Origin: Prado023 sp963736425
Lineage (GTDB): Bacteria > Actinomycetota > Actinomycetes > S36-B12 > CAIYMF01
Length of the DNA: 64,000 nucleotides
Direction of reading: 5' to 3'
NCBI GenBank assembly: GCA_963736425.1
Contig: CAVTOX010000003.1
Coordinates: 145,655-209,654 of the forward strand
This document shows, piece by piece, positions 37,913 through 46,233 of the stretch. A program made the position numbers and the translations under genes. Below the pieces are notes generated by a model that ran no database searches, was not told the DNA's origin, and was given only the letters and a program-made list of their open reading frames with translations. Position 1 is the stretch's first letter; each line of letters starts with the position of its first letter.

Positions 37913-38884
37913 ATGGGTCACCTCGACTCAACCGACTGCCCCGATACTCGAACGAACCAACGGAACACCACCCCCGCCCGTCGTGCTGGGGTCCTCACCG
38001 CCGCGATGTCGCTGGCCCTGCTCACCGCCGCTGGCGCCGCCGTGGCCGCCCCAGTGAGCTCGCCGAGCGCCCCCGTCGCCCTGGGCGCGTACGGTGCTCC
38101 AACCGCCGCGTACGGCGCGGCAACTGCGCAGCCCGCTGAGTTCAGCGCCGACCCCGTCGCGCTCAGCGACCGGGAGGCTGCCACACGGATCGTCCGCTCC
38201 TCGCGATCGGCCACCCGTGGGCCGGTGCCGACGGCCGACGTGACGCCGACGACCACCGACGCCCCGGCCGATCCCGCCGCGGATGCCGCACCCGAGCCCG
38301 AGCCCGAGATCGTGGGCTCCCGCTACACCGAGGTGGCGCTGAAGGTTCGCAAGACTCCGGATGCCGACGCTGATGTCGTCACGGTCCTCGATGCTGCCGA
38401 CAAGGTGAAGATCACCGACGTGACCGAGGACGGCTTCCGTCAGATCGTCTACAAGGACAAGCCGCGCTGGGTCAAGGCCGAGTTCCTGTCCAAGTCGAAG
38501 CCGGAAGCCTCCGCGTCAGGTGGCCTGTCCACTGCCCCCTGCGCCAGTGGGTCCGGCGTCGAGGGCGGCATCGGTGCCAATGCGATCGCCGCACACCGTG
38601 CGATCTGCGCGCGGTTCCCCCAGGTGACCGCCTACGGCGGCTACCGCGCAGGCTCGGCCAACCACTCGTCCGGGCGCGCCCTGGACGTCATGGTCAGTGG
38701 TGCAGCCGGCCAGGAGATCGCCGACTGGGCACGGGCCAACGCGTCCGCGTTGGGCATCACCGAGGTCATCCACGCCCAGCGGATCTGGACGACGCAGCGC
38801 GCCGGTGACGGCTGGCGCGGCATGTCCGACCGCGGGTCGGCGACGGCCAACCACTACGACCACGTCCACCTGTCGTTCCGCTGA
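37913..38884 (+). CDS. Secreted protein with SH3-like domain and C-terminal peptidase-like (ARB_07466/M15-like) domain
   Basis: A 323-residue exported protein. A long basic N-terminus leads to the signal segment VLTAAMSLALLTAAGAAVAAP. An Ala/Pro-rich stretch follows, then a bacterial SH3-like domain (LKVRKTPDADADVVTVLDAADKVKI ... PRWVKAEFL, about residues 140-190). The C-terminal domain has AYGGYRAGSANHSSGRALDVMV, GITEVIHAQRIWT and ATANHYDHVHLSF, whose H/D/H residues fit a zinc site like that of M15-type peptidases. It probably binds and trims peptidoglycan. AGGAAGG precedes the ATG. The upstream 237-base gap shows no riboswitch I could recognise. Confidence 0.83.
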   Translation: MGHLDSTDCPDTRTNQRNTTPARRAGVLTAAMSLALLTAAGAAVAAPVSSPSAPVALGAYGAPTAAYGAATAQPAEFSADPVALSDREAATRIVRSSRSATRGPVPTADVTPTTTDAPADPAADAAPEPEPEIVGSRYTEVALKVRKTPDADADVVTVLDAADKVKITDVTEDGFRQIVYKDKPRWVKAEFLSKSKPEASASGGLSTAPCASGSGVEGGIGANAIAAHRAICARFPQVTAYGGYRAGSANHSSGRALDVMVSGAAGQEIADWARANASALGITEVIHAQRIWTTQRAGDGWRGMSDRGSATANHYDHVHLSFR

Positions 38885-38926
38885 CGACGCCGCGCCGCCC
38901 GCAACACCCGAGCAGGCCGCGCCGGG

Positions 38927-38994
38927 GATCTGCTCCCGTCCCGCCGATCCGCTCCCATTCGTCCGGGAGCAGATCGTCACGACGGGAGCAAGTC
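38927..38994. repeat. Four-copy inverted motif array (GATCTGCTCCCG type)
   Basis: Two forward copies, GATCTGCTCCCGTC (38927-38940) and GATCCGCTCCCATTC (38946-38960), are followed by two reverse copies, CGGGAGCAGATC (38964-38975) and ACGGGAGCAAGTC (38982-38994). Starts within each pair are 18-19 bases apart. Copies 1 and 3 are perfect inverted repeats over 12 bp. It could be a REP-like element, a terminator for the gene before it, or a cooperative operator for the gene at 39038. Confidence 0.7.
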
Positions 38995-39037
38995 GCTGCC
39001 GACACGGTCGACGCGGCCCGGTGCTACCGTCCGCCGC

Positions 39038-39780
39038 GTGAGGATCCTGGTCACGGGCATGTCCGGCACGGTCGCGCCGCGCTTTGCCAACGCCGTCGCA
39101 CGCAGTCGGCCACGAGGTGGTGCCGTGGGTGCGCGGGGACGTCTCCCCCGACGATCCGGCCGCCTGCCAGAAGTTCCTCGACGACCAGCACCCAGACGCG
39201 ATCCTGCATGCGGCGTTCGGCGCCGAGTCATGGGCCGGACTCCTCGCCAGCCACGCGCGCAGCCGGGGCATCCCCTTCGTCTTCACCTCCACCACCATGG
39301 TCTTCGCGCAGCGCCCCGATGGGCCGTACACGATCTCCTCGCCACGTACCGCGACCGACGACTACGGCTCCTACAAGATCCGCTGCGAGGACTCGGTCTG
39401 GGCGGCCAACCCCGACGCGATGGTCGCCCGCCTCGGGTACCAGATCGATCCGGATGGGGTCGGCAACAACATGGTGGCTCACATCGACGCCCAGCAGGCG
39501 GCGGACGGCGTCGTGCGGGCCAGCCGACGGTGGATCCCCGGCGTGCGCGTTCCTGGACGACACCGCCGACGCCCTGCTGGCCCTGGTGTCGGACCCGCAG
39601 CCCGGCCTGCACCACCTCGACTCCAACGCGCAGTCAGCGTGGACATATGCGCGGATCCTGCGCAGCCTCGCCGAGTTGCTCGATCGGCGATGGCAGATCG
39701 TCGAGACCGACGAACCTGATCACGACCAGCGAATGATCGACTCGCCCCGGATCGTCGGATTGGACACCCGGCTCGCCTGA
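39038..39780 (+). CDS. NAD-dependent epimerase/dTDP-4-dehydrorhamnose reductase-like protein, two frameshifts
   Basis: An SDR-type sugar-nucleotide reductase or epimerase homologue of about 246 residues after correction. It starts VRILVTGMSGTVAPRFANA with a Rossmann glycine motif. It then reads HAVGHEVVPWVRGD, DAILHAAFGAESW, FVFTSTTMVFAQRPDGPY and DDYGSYKIRCED with the catalytic YxxxK. The first +1 break is at about 39095-39105. The second is the C4 run at 39536-39539: with three Cs it reads WIPACAFLDDTADALLALV through to the TGA at 39780. The substrate is unknown. Confidence 0.8.
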
Positions 39781-39792
39781 CAGGATGGGCCC

Positions 39793-40579
39793 GTGCTTGT
39801 CCTCCTGCCGCCCAGCGAGGGCAAGACCGTCCCCCTCGAGGGGCCGACGCTCGATTTCGCGGCCCTGTCCCTGCCCGCTCTGAACCCGGCGCGTCGCAAG
39901 GTCCTGGGCTCGCTCGTGAGCCTCTGCCGGTCCACGCCTGCAGGAGCGCTGGACGTCCTGGGGCTGAGCGCAGGGCAGGCGATCGAGGTGCAGCGGAACA
40001 AGGGCCTGCGGAAGGCCCCGACGGCACCGGCCTGGCAGATCTACACCGGCGTGCTCTTCGCCGCCCTGGACGTGGGTGCAGCCGACCCCGCCACACGGGC
40101 CAGGCTGGACCGACTGGGTCCTCGTGTGGTCCGGGCTCTGGGGCGCCGTACGCCTGACCGATCCGATCCCCGCGTATCGGCTGTCGGGCGCGGTGACCCT
40201 GCCCGGCCCGGGTCGGCTCGCCTCGTTCTGGCGCGAGCCGCTGCGCAAGGCCCTGGCCGGCCCGACCCGGGACGGCCTTGTCCTGGATCTGCGCTCCGGG
40301 ACCTACGCGGCAAGCTGGAACGGCCCACCCGGACGCACAGCGGCGATCCGCGTCGTCCACGAGCAGGGTGATACGCGGACGGTCGCCAGCCACTTCAACA
40401 AGGCGACCAAGGGCCGGCTGCTGCGGGCACTCGCGGAGTCCGACGCCGTCCCCGAGAGCATCGACGAGCTGGTCGACGCCATCCGCGCGGTCGGGTTCCG
40501 CGTCGAGCCGGTGGTCGCGGCCGAGGGTGGGCGACAGCTCGCAGCGTCCCGGCTCGACGTGGTCGTCGAGGCCCTCTGA
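39793..40579 (+). CDS. yaaA: Peroxide stress protein YaaA (DUF328/UPF0246), frameshifted
   Basis: YaaA family proteins bind DNA and lower free iron during peroxide stress in E. coli. The GTG at 39793 gives MLVLLPPSEGKTVPLEGP, the signature start. RNKGLRKAPTAPAWQIYTGVLF follows. The GGG at 40116-40118 should be GG; then LDRLVLVWSGLWGAVRLTDPIP and PAYRLSG read on in frame to HFNKATKGRLLRAL and the stop at 40579. The corrected length of about 261 residues is normal. It begins 12 bases after the epimerase stop. Confidence 0.9.
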
Positions 40580-40582
40580 ATC

Positions 40583-40598
40583 GCCGGATCGTTCCGGC
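40583..40598 (+). terminator. Short hairpin after yaaA
   Basis: GCCGGA pairs with TCCGGC across a TCGT loop, three bases after the yaaA stop. It is a plausible but short terminator. Confidence 0.4.
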
Positions 40599-40696
40599 AA
40601 TAGCCCGGTGGACACTCGGGGGGACACACGCGGCACATGCCTTGCCCTGTCCTGCCGCGCCGCGTATCTTCCCAGAGATGTGGAGAGGGGAGCACC

Positions 40697-40924
40697 GTGG
40701 GCATCAGTTGGCGTCGGCAGGATGACAGGGCGGCCACCGAGGCGGCCACCTCGCGTTGGACCGAAGCCGCTGAGACCGTGACCGACAGGTTCCGACGCTT
40801 CGATGAGCTGCCCCTCGACGAGGCGGTCGAGGCAGCCCTGATGCGGGCGCCGGGAAACATGGGTCGCGACGAGCTCGAACGGCGCATCACTGCCGGCCGC
40901 GAGGCCGACCCGAATCCTGGGTGA
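40697..40924 (+). CDS. Small hypothetical protein
   Basis: A 75-residue acidic protein (MGISWRRQDDRAATEAAT ... DELPLDEAVEAALMRAPGNM). The GTG at 40697 has GAGAGGGG just upstream, which supports translation. It has no membrane segment and no motif that I recognise. An earlier in-frame ATG at 40637 lacks such a site. It stands alone between yaaA and the DGPF gene. Confidence 0.6.
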   Translation: MGISWRRQDDRAATEAATSRWTEAAETVTDRFRRFDELPLDEAVEAALMRAPGNMGRDELERRITAGREADPNPG

Positions 40925-41078
40925 CCACGGGCCGGTCGGCTCGGAGGTGACCCGCTCTGGATGGGGTTCCCGCTGCGGTGCTGAGGGGCACATCCATCTG
41001 GCTCACCTGTCGAAACTGGGTCACCTCGCGCGACACACTGGTAGCGGCACCCCCGCCGCCCCTGCGAGAGGAAGACCC

Positions 41079-41441
41079 ATGAAGTACGTCCTGATGTACA
41101 CCTCACGGCCCGAGGACGACGCCACCCTCGAACCGGCGCAGGCCGGGGCCGTGTACGGCGAGATCTTCGGATGGTTCGAGCGCAATGCCGCAGTGATCAC
41201 CGATATGGGTGCTGAGCTGCAGGCCGTGGACACCGCCACGACGGTACGCGGCGAGGCCGGCTCGGTCGTCGTCGACGGCCCGTTCAGCGAGGCCAAGGAG
41301 GTCATTGGTGGGTTCAGCGTCATCGACGTGCCCGATCTGGATGCGGCCATTGCCCTGGCCAGGACCTGGCCGTCGTTGAGGCTCCCCGGCGTCGCCGTGG
41401 AGATCCGTCCCCTCGTCGACCATTCCGGGCATATGGAGTAG
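41079..41441 (+). CDS. YCII-related DGPF-domain protein, partner of the ECF42 sigma factor
   Basis: A 120-residue protein of the YCII/DGPF family. It starts MKYVLMYTSRPEDD and contains the diagnostic VVDGPFSEAKEVIGGF. DGPF proteins are encoded next to ECF42-type sigma factors and are thought to act with them; their biochemical role is not established. GAGAGGAAG precedes the ATG. The sigma gene starts six bases after its stop. Confidence 0.9.
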   Translation: MKYVLMYTSRPEDDATLEPAQAGAVYGEIFGWFERNAAVITDMGAELQAVDTATTVRGEAGSVVVDGPFSEAKEVIGGFSVIDVPDLDAAIALARTWPSLRLPGVAVEIRPLVDHSGHME

Positions 41442-41447
41442 GCCCCG

Positions 41448-42812
41448 GTGGACGCACAGCCCGACCTCGAGCGGGTCATCCGCTCGGACGCGGGCCGGCT
41501 GGTCGCCCGGCTGGCCCGCGTGGTCGACTTCGACACCGCGGAAGACGCGGTCGCCGAAGCTGTCGCCGACGCGTGGGCCACCTGGCCGGTGGCGGGCGTC
41601 CCGCGCAACCCGGCCGGGTGGCTGGCAACGGCGGCGCACCGGAACGCGATCGACCGGCTCCGCAGCCGGGAGCGGACCCAGCGACTGCTCGATCGGCTCG
41701 GGGCTGACCCGACCTGGGCGTCCGGGCAGTTCGACGCACCCGACGTACCGGACTGGGCTGGACCACCGCACGGTGCGAGTCTGAGCCTGGCGCCGCCGGC
41801 GTCGGCCGCCACTGCCCCCCGAGGCATTGCGCACGCCGATGAGCGCATCCCCATGCTGTTCGCAGCGTGCCACCCCGCGCTGCCGGTGGAGTCCCGACTG
41901 CCGTTGACCCTGCGCGCGGTGGTCGGCCTGACGACCGAACAGATCGCGCGGGCGTTCCTCACCCCCGCGCCCACCATCGGCCAGCGGATCAGCCGTGCGA
42001 AGAGAAAGATCGTCAGTGCCGGCATCAGCCTGCGGGTCCCCGAGGTCGAGGATCTTCCCGCGCGGCTCGGCGACGTACTCTCGGTGTGCGCGCTGATGTA
42101 CAACGAGGGGTACCTCACCTCCAGCGGCCCCGCGATGGACGATCGCGCCCTGGCCGCCGATGCGATCTGGCTGGCCACGCTCATCGCTGCCGCGTTCCCC
42201 CAGGAGCCCGAGGCGCTCGGCCTGCTGGCGCTCATGACCCTGCAGGACGCCCGGCGTGAGGCCCGCACATCCGGTGGACGGCTGGTTCGCCTGCCCGAGC
42301 AGGACAGGTCGCTGTACCGCACCGCCGACATCACTCGCGCCGTGGGCCTCATCGAACGGGCAGCAGCCTTGGGCGGCGGACACGCCGGTCGGTTCCAGCT
42401 ACAGGCGGCGATCGCTGCGGTGCACTGCGAGGCTCCAACCTGGCCGGAGACCGACTGGCTTCAGATCGTGATCCTCTACGACATGCTGCTGCACCTGGAT
42501 CCCTCGCCAGTCACGCGACTGAACCGGGCGATCGCCAGCGCGGAGGTGTTCGGCCCCGAGCAGGCGTTGGTGGAGGTCGACGTCCTCGGCGGCCGTCTGG
42601 GTTCGTACGCACCGTGGCACGCGACCCGGGCCGAGCTGCTGCGCCGGATCGGCCGTGACGCCGAGGCGCGCGACGCTGACCGGGTCGGGCTCACGCTGAC
42701 CAGCAATCCGGCCGAGCAGGTGCTCCTGCGCGAGCGCATAGTCGGGGGGCGGAGGGGGCCAGATGACGACGGTCAGGGACCTGGGCCGCGGACGCAGGAC
42801 CCGACCGATTGA
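41448..42812 (+). CDS. ECF42-type RNA polymerase sigma factor with C-terminal TPR-like extension
   Basis: A 454-residue sigma factor. Region 2 is at about residues 10-75 (TAEDAVAEAVADAWATWPV, PAGWLATAAHRNAIDRLR), region 4 at about 135-190 (ERIPMLFAACHPALPVESR, GLTTEQIARAFLTPAPTIGQR). The long C-terminal helical domain has VCALMYNEGYLTSSGP, the mark of the ECF42 group, and takes the place of a separate anti-sigma factor. The start is GTG. Together with the DGPF gene it forms the standard ECF42 module. Target genes are not evident. Confidence 0.92.
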   Translation: MDAQPDLERVIRSDAGRLVARLARVVDFDTAEDAVAEAVADAWATWPVAGVPRNPAGWLATAAHRNAIDRLRSRERTQRLLDRLGADPTWASGQFDAPDVPDWAGPPHGASLSLAPPASAATAPRGIAHADERIPMLFAACHPALPVESRLPLTLRAVVGLTTEQIARAFLTPAPTIGQRISRAKRKIVSAGISLRVPEVEDLPARLGDVLSVCALMYNEGYLTSSGPAMDDRALAADAIWLATLIAAAFPQEPEALGLLALMTLQDARREARTSGGRLVRLPEQDRSLYRTADITRAVGLIERAAALGGGHAGRFQLQAAIAAVHCEAPTWPETDWLQIVILYDMLLHLDPSPVTRLNRAIASAEVFGPEQALVEVDVLGGRLGSYAPWHATRAELLRRIGRDAEARDADRVGLTLTSNPAEQVLLRERIVGGRRGPDDDGQGPGPRTQDPTD

Positions 42813-42941
42813 CCCACCGAACGATCGGTTGCCCCCGGAGGCAGCATGATCTGCCCAAGAGTCGGGCACCCCGTGAGGCACCCAGGCACCGCGAAGGCCA
42901 GCCCCGGCTTCCCGGAACTGGCCTGCGACCTGCGGTGATAC

Positions 42942-43018
<77 letters not shown>

Positions 43019-43189
43019 AACTCCCCTCGCGGGGCCCGGCAAGGATATCCCAGCCGATGGCCGACCCGAAATCGCAGGGCGACGCGGGCACAGACTTCGG
43101 GACCATCGGCCGTTCCGCGGGCCTGTATCGCGGCCTAGCGTGGTGAGCGGCGCCGATCGCCGGCGCCATCTCCCAGGGAGCCACGAAGA

Positions 43190-43666
43190 ATGACGCTCAC
43201 CAAGGACGCTGCCACCGAGTTCCTCGCCCTCAGGCGCGTAGCTGTGACTGGCGTGTCAGCCAACCCCAAGGGCCACGGCAGCAACGCCGTCTACGTCCGC
43301 ATGCGCGATCGCGGGTACGAGGTCTTCGCCGTCAACCCCAACGAGCCGACCGCCGAGGGCGACGCCACCTACCCGGACCTGCGCTCGATCCCCGATGGGG
43401 TCGAGGCCGTGGTCATCGGCACCCGCCCCGAGCGCGCCGAGGCCACCATGCGGGAGGCCATCGACCTGGGCATCACCCACGTCTGGATGCACCGCTCGTT
43501 CGGCGCGGGCAGCGTCTCCGAGCCCGCCACGGAGTTGGGTCGGCAGAACGGGGTCACAGTGATCGACGGAGGGTGCCCACTCATGTTCGGACCCACCTCG
43601 GACGGCGGCCACCGTGTCATGTGCACGCTGTTCACGCTCTTCGGCAAGGTGCCCAAGGAGGTCTGA
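43190..43666 (+). CDS. CoA-binding domain protein (YccU-like)
   Basis: A 158-residue Rossmann-fold protein of the CoA_binding_2 family. It has VAVTGVSANPKGHGSNAVYV, GYEVFAVNPNEPTAEGD, VIGTRPERAEATMREAIDLG and VIDGGCPLMFGP, all characteristic. Function is unknown; homologues bind CoA. It is convergent with der, with 25 bases between them. Confidence 0.92.
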   Translation: MTLTKDAATEFLALRRVAVTGVSANPKGHGSNAVYVRMRDRGYEVFAVNPNEPTAEGDATYPDLRSIPDGVEAVVIGTRPERAEATMREAIDLGITHVWMHRSFGAGSVSEPATELGRQNGVTVIDGGCPLMFGPTSDGGHRVMCTLFTLFGKVPKEV

Positions 43667-43691
43667 CCACCGAGGGTGCCGACTGCGCCGT

Positions 43692-45224
43692 CTACCGCCC
43701 CGCGCCGCGCTTCTCGCGGATCCGCAGGTTGATGCGGATCGGTGTGCCGACGAAGCCGAACTCCTCGCGCAGGCGCCGCTCCACGAACCGACGGTAACCC
43801 GCCTCGAGGAACCCCGTGGTGAACAGCACGAACGTCGGTGGCCGGGTCGCGGCCTGGGTGCCGAAGAGGATGCGCGGCTGCTTGCCCCCACGCAGCGGGT
43901 GCGGATGCGCGGCCACCAGCTCCTTGAGGAACTGGTTGAGCCGACCGGTGGACACCCGGGTCTCCCAGCCCGCCAGCGCCGCGTCGATGGCCGGGACGAA
44001 TTTGTCGACCGAACGCCCGGTCAACGCCGAGACGTTGACCCGAGGGGCCCAGGCGATGGGAGCCAGGTCGCGCTCGATCTCGCGCTCGAGGTAGCGGCGG
44101 CGCTCCTCGTCGACGAGGTCCCACTTGTTGATGGCCAGCACCAGGGCGCGACCGGCCTCGACCACCATCGAGGTGATCCGCAGGTCCTGCTCGCTCATCG
44201 GCTCGCCACCGTCAACCAGGACGACGGCCACCTCGGCCTTCTCCAAGGCCGCATGCGTGCGCAGGGAGGCGTAGTACTCATGGCCGCTGGCCACCCGGAC
44301 GCGGCGGCGGATCCCGGCCGTGTCCACGAAGAGCCACTCACGGTCACGCAGGACAACGATCTCATCGACGGGGTCAACAGTCGTCCCGGCGACCTCGGAC
44401 ACCACAGCCCGCTCCTGCCCCGCGAGCTTGTTGAGCAGTGAGGACTTGCCCACGTTCGGCTTGCCGACCAGCGCAACCCGGCGGGGGCCGGTGTCGTGCG
44501 AACGCCCAGCGCCCTGCTCGGGCAGCACCTCGAGCACCGCGTCCAGCAGGTCACCACTCCCCCGGCCATGCAGCGCGGACACCGCGTACGGCTGCCCGAG
44601 CCCCAGTGACCACAGCATCGCGGCATCTGCCTCAGCACGCTCGTCGTCGACCTTGTTGGCCGCGAGCACCACGGGCTTGCCCGCGCGCCGCAGTACCTTG
44701 ATCACGGCCTCCTCAGCATCCGTGGCCCCGACCGACGTGTCGACCACCAGGATGACCACGTCGGCGATCGCAACCGCGCGCTCAGCCTGGTCGGAGATCC
44801 GCGCCGCGAGCCCACTGGCGTCCGGGTCCCAGCCGCCGGTGTCCAGCAGCACGAACCGCCGCCCCGACCAATCGGCGTCGTAGGCGACCCGGTCGCGCGT
44901 CACGCCCGGGATGTCCTGGACGACCGCCTCACGTCGCCCGAGGATCCGGTTCACGAGCGTGGACTTGCCGACGTTGGGGCGCCCGATGATCGCGACCACA
45001 GGCAGGCCATGCCCACCGGCCTCGGCCAGGTCGTCCTCGTCGAGCTCGACGCCGAACTCCTCCGCTGCGGCGGCCAGGGCGGCGCGCTCAGCCTCCTCGT
45101 CGAACTCCCACGCAGCCTCATCGACGGAGAAGGTGCCGTCGCCGGCGGTCGGATCGACGTCCCCCAGCGACACCCACTCCCCGGATTCGGGGTCGGATGG
45201 GTCCTGGCCAGGCGTGTCACTCAT
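43692..45224 (-). CDS. der: Ribosome-associated GTPase Der (EngA)
   Basis: Der is an essential double GTPase needed for 50S ribosome assembly. The 510-residue protein has an acidic actinobacterial N-terminal extension, then two G domains: GRPNVGKST with DTGG and NKVD, and GKPNVGKSS with DTAG and NKWD. The C-terminal KH-like domain follows (RILFGTQAATRPPTFVLFTT). I chose the ATG at 45224 (MSDTPGQDPSD); an in-frame extension to 45362 runs through a C-rich, repeat-bearing intergenic region and is not credible. Confidence 0.96.
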   Translation of the reverse strand: MSDTPGQDPSDPESGEWVSLGDVDPTAGDGTFSVDEAAWEFDEEAERAALAAAAEEFGVELDEDDLAEAGGHGLPVVAIIGRPNVGKSTLVNRILGRREAVVQDIPGVTRDRVAYDADWSGRRFVLLDTGGWDPDASGLAARISDQAERAVAIADVVILVVDTSVGATDAEEAVIKVLRRAGKPVVLAANKVDDERAEADAAMLWSLGLGQPYAVSALHGRGSGDLLDAVLEVLPEQGAGRSHDTGPRRVALVGKPNVGKSSLLNKLAGQERAVVSEVAGTTVDPVDEIVVLRDREWLFVDTAGIRRRVRVASGHEYYASLRTHAALEKAEVAVVLVDGGEPMSEQDLRITSMVVEAGRALVLAINKWDLVDEERRRYLEREIERDLAPIAWAPRVNVSALTGRSVDKFVPAIDAALAGWETRVSTGRLNQFLKELVAAHPHPLRGGKQPRILFGTQAATRPPTFVLFTTGFLEAGYRRFVERRLREEFGFVGTPIRINLRIREKRGAGR

Positions 45225-45251
45225 GACACAAGGGTAGTTGAGCAAGCCCAC

Positions 45252-45297
45252 ACCCCCAGCCGCCCAACCCACCCACCCCGCCCAGCCCAGCCCCGCC
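45252..45297 (-). promoter_or_regulatory. G-rich tract with G-quadruplex potential just upstream of der
   Basis: On the coding strand of der this stretch carries at least seven runs of three or more Gs with loops of one to six bases, ending about 28 bases before the start codon. It could form a quadruplex in the leader or the promoter. Formation is inferred, not shown. Confidence 0.5.
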
Positions 45298-45302
45298 CAA
45301 CT

Positions 45303-45382
45303 GATCGCGTCGGGTTCTCGTTGATCGCGTTCGTCGAGATCCGACGCGATCCCGCGCAGCACCCAGCAGACCCGACGCGATC
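45303..45382. repeat. Four-copy inverted motif array (GATCGCGTCGGG type)
   Basis: Forward copies GATCGCGTCGGG (45303-45314) and GATCGCGTTCG (45323-45333) are followed by reverse copies CCGACGCGATC (45341-45351) and CCCGACGCGATC (45371-45382). Copies 1 and 4 are perfect inverted repeats over 12 bp. It lies between cmk and der, with the same two-forward, two-reverse plan as the array at 38927-38994. Confidence 0.7.
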
Positions 45383-45414
45383 CCGGGGTGCCGGCCGGCC
45401 GAGGAGGGGCGCGG

Positions 45415-46131
45415 TCAGCTCGCTGCGCAGGCCTCCTCCACGATGCCCACGATGGCCGCGATCACCTCGTCGAGTGTCAGGTACGTGCCGTCGACCTGGG
45501 ACGCACCGTCCGCGCGACGGAGCGGGGACACCGCGCGCCCGGAGTCGATGGCGTCACGCTGTGCCAACGAGGCGGCCGTCGCGGCGATGTCACCACCGGC
45601 TGGAGCGGAACCTCCACCGGAGCGACCCGCGTCCTCGAGCGCCCGACGGGCCGCACGGGCCTCGGGGTCGGCGGTGAGGAAGATCTTGGCGGTCGCATCG
45701 GGCAGCACGACGGTGCCGATGTCCCGGCCCTCGACGACGATCCCCCGCCCGGAGGCGAGCGAGGCGGCCACCGCTGCGCGCTGCAGCGCGACGAGGCGAG
45801 CCCGGACCTCGGGCACGGCGGCCACCGGGCTCACGGCGCCGGTGACGGCCTCCCCGCGGATCGACTCGCTCACATCGACGCCATCCACGGAGATCGTGGG
45901 GGCCTGCGGGTCTGTTGTCGAGACGAGGATTGGCTGATCGGCCAGCGCCACGACGGCCGGTGGATCGGCGACGTCGACTCCGCGGTCGAGCATGAACCAG
46001 GCCATCGCCCGGTACATCGCACCCGTGTCGAGGTAGTCCAGGCCCAGCGCACGGGCGACGCCCCGGCTGGTGCTCGACTTGCCGCTGCCCGAGGGCCCAT
46101 CGATGGCTACGACCGCACGACTGATGTCCAC
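45415..46131 (-). CDS. cmk: Cytidylate kinase
   Basis: Cmk phosphorylates CMP and dCMP with ATP in the cytoplasm. The 238-residue protein has the P-loop IDGPSGSGKSSTSRGVAR, LDTGAMYRAMAWF, the substrate motif VVEGRDIGTVVLPDA and RDAIDSGRAVSPLRRADGA. It is normal in length. The gene order cmk then der is conserved in actinobacteria; here 190 bases with repeats and a G-rich tract separate them. Confidence 0.96.
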   Translation of the reverse strand: MDISRAVVAIDGPSGSGKSSTSRGVARALGLDYLDTGAMYRAMAWFMLDRGVDVADPPAVVALADQPILVSTTDPQAPTISVDGVDVSESIRGEAVTGAVSPVAAVPEVRARLVALQRAAVAASLASGRGIVVEGRDIGTVVLPDATAKIFLTADPEARAARRALEDAGRSGGGSAPAGGDIAATAASLAQRDAIDSGRAVSPLRRADGASQVDGTYLTLDEVIAAIVGIVEEACAAS

Positions 46132-46173
46132 GACCGCTCACCCTAGTGGCCAGCGCGCCCGAGCGAACGGACA

Positions 46174-46210
46174 AGGGCCGGCGCCCGGGGTTGCCCCGAG
46201 CACCGGCCCT
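46174..46210 (-). terminator. Hairpin terminator downstream of the META-domain lipoprotein gene
   Basis: AGGGCCGG (46174-46181) pairs with CCGGCCCT (46203-46210), with an inner CGGGG/CCCCG stem. It lies between the lipoprotein stop and the cmk start and so should separate their transcripts. Confidence 0.75.
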
Positions 46211-46233
46211 CGAGGTTCCGGTCGAACGCCTGC

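Noticed and set aside
38927..38994. The motif array as a small CRISPR
   Set aside because: Only four copies in opposing orientations, separated by a few bases; no spacers and no cas genes.
45225..45362. N-terminal extension of Der through the C-rich intergenic region
   Set aside because: The added residues (Gly/Trp-rich) match nothing in the family and come from the G-rich tract and the repeat array; the ATG at 45224 fits better.
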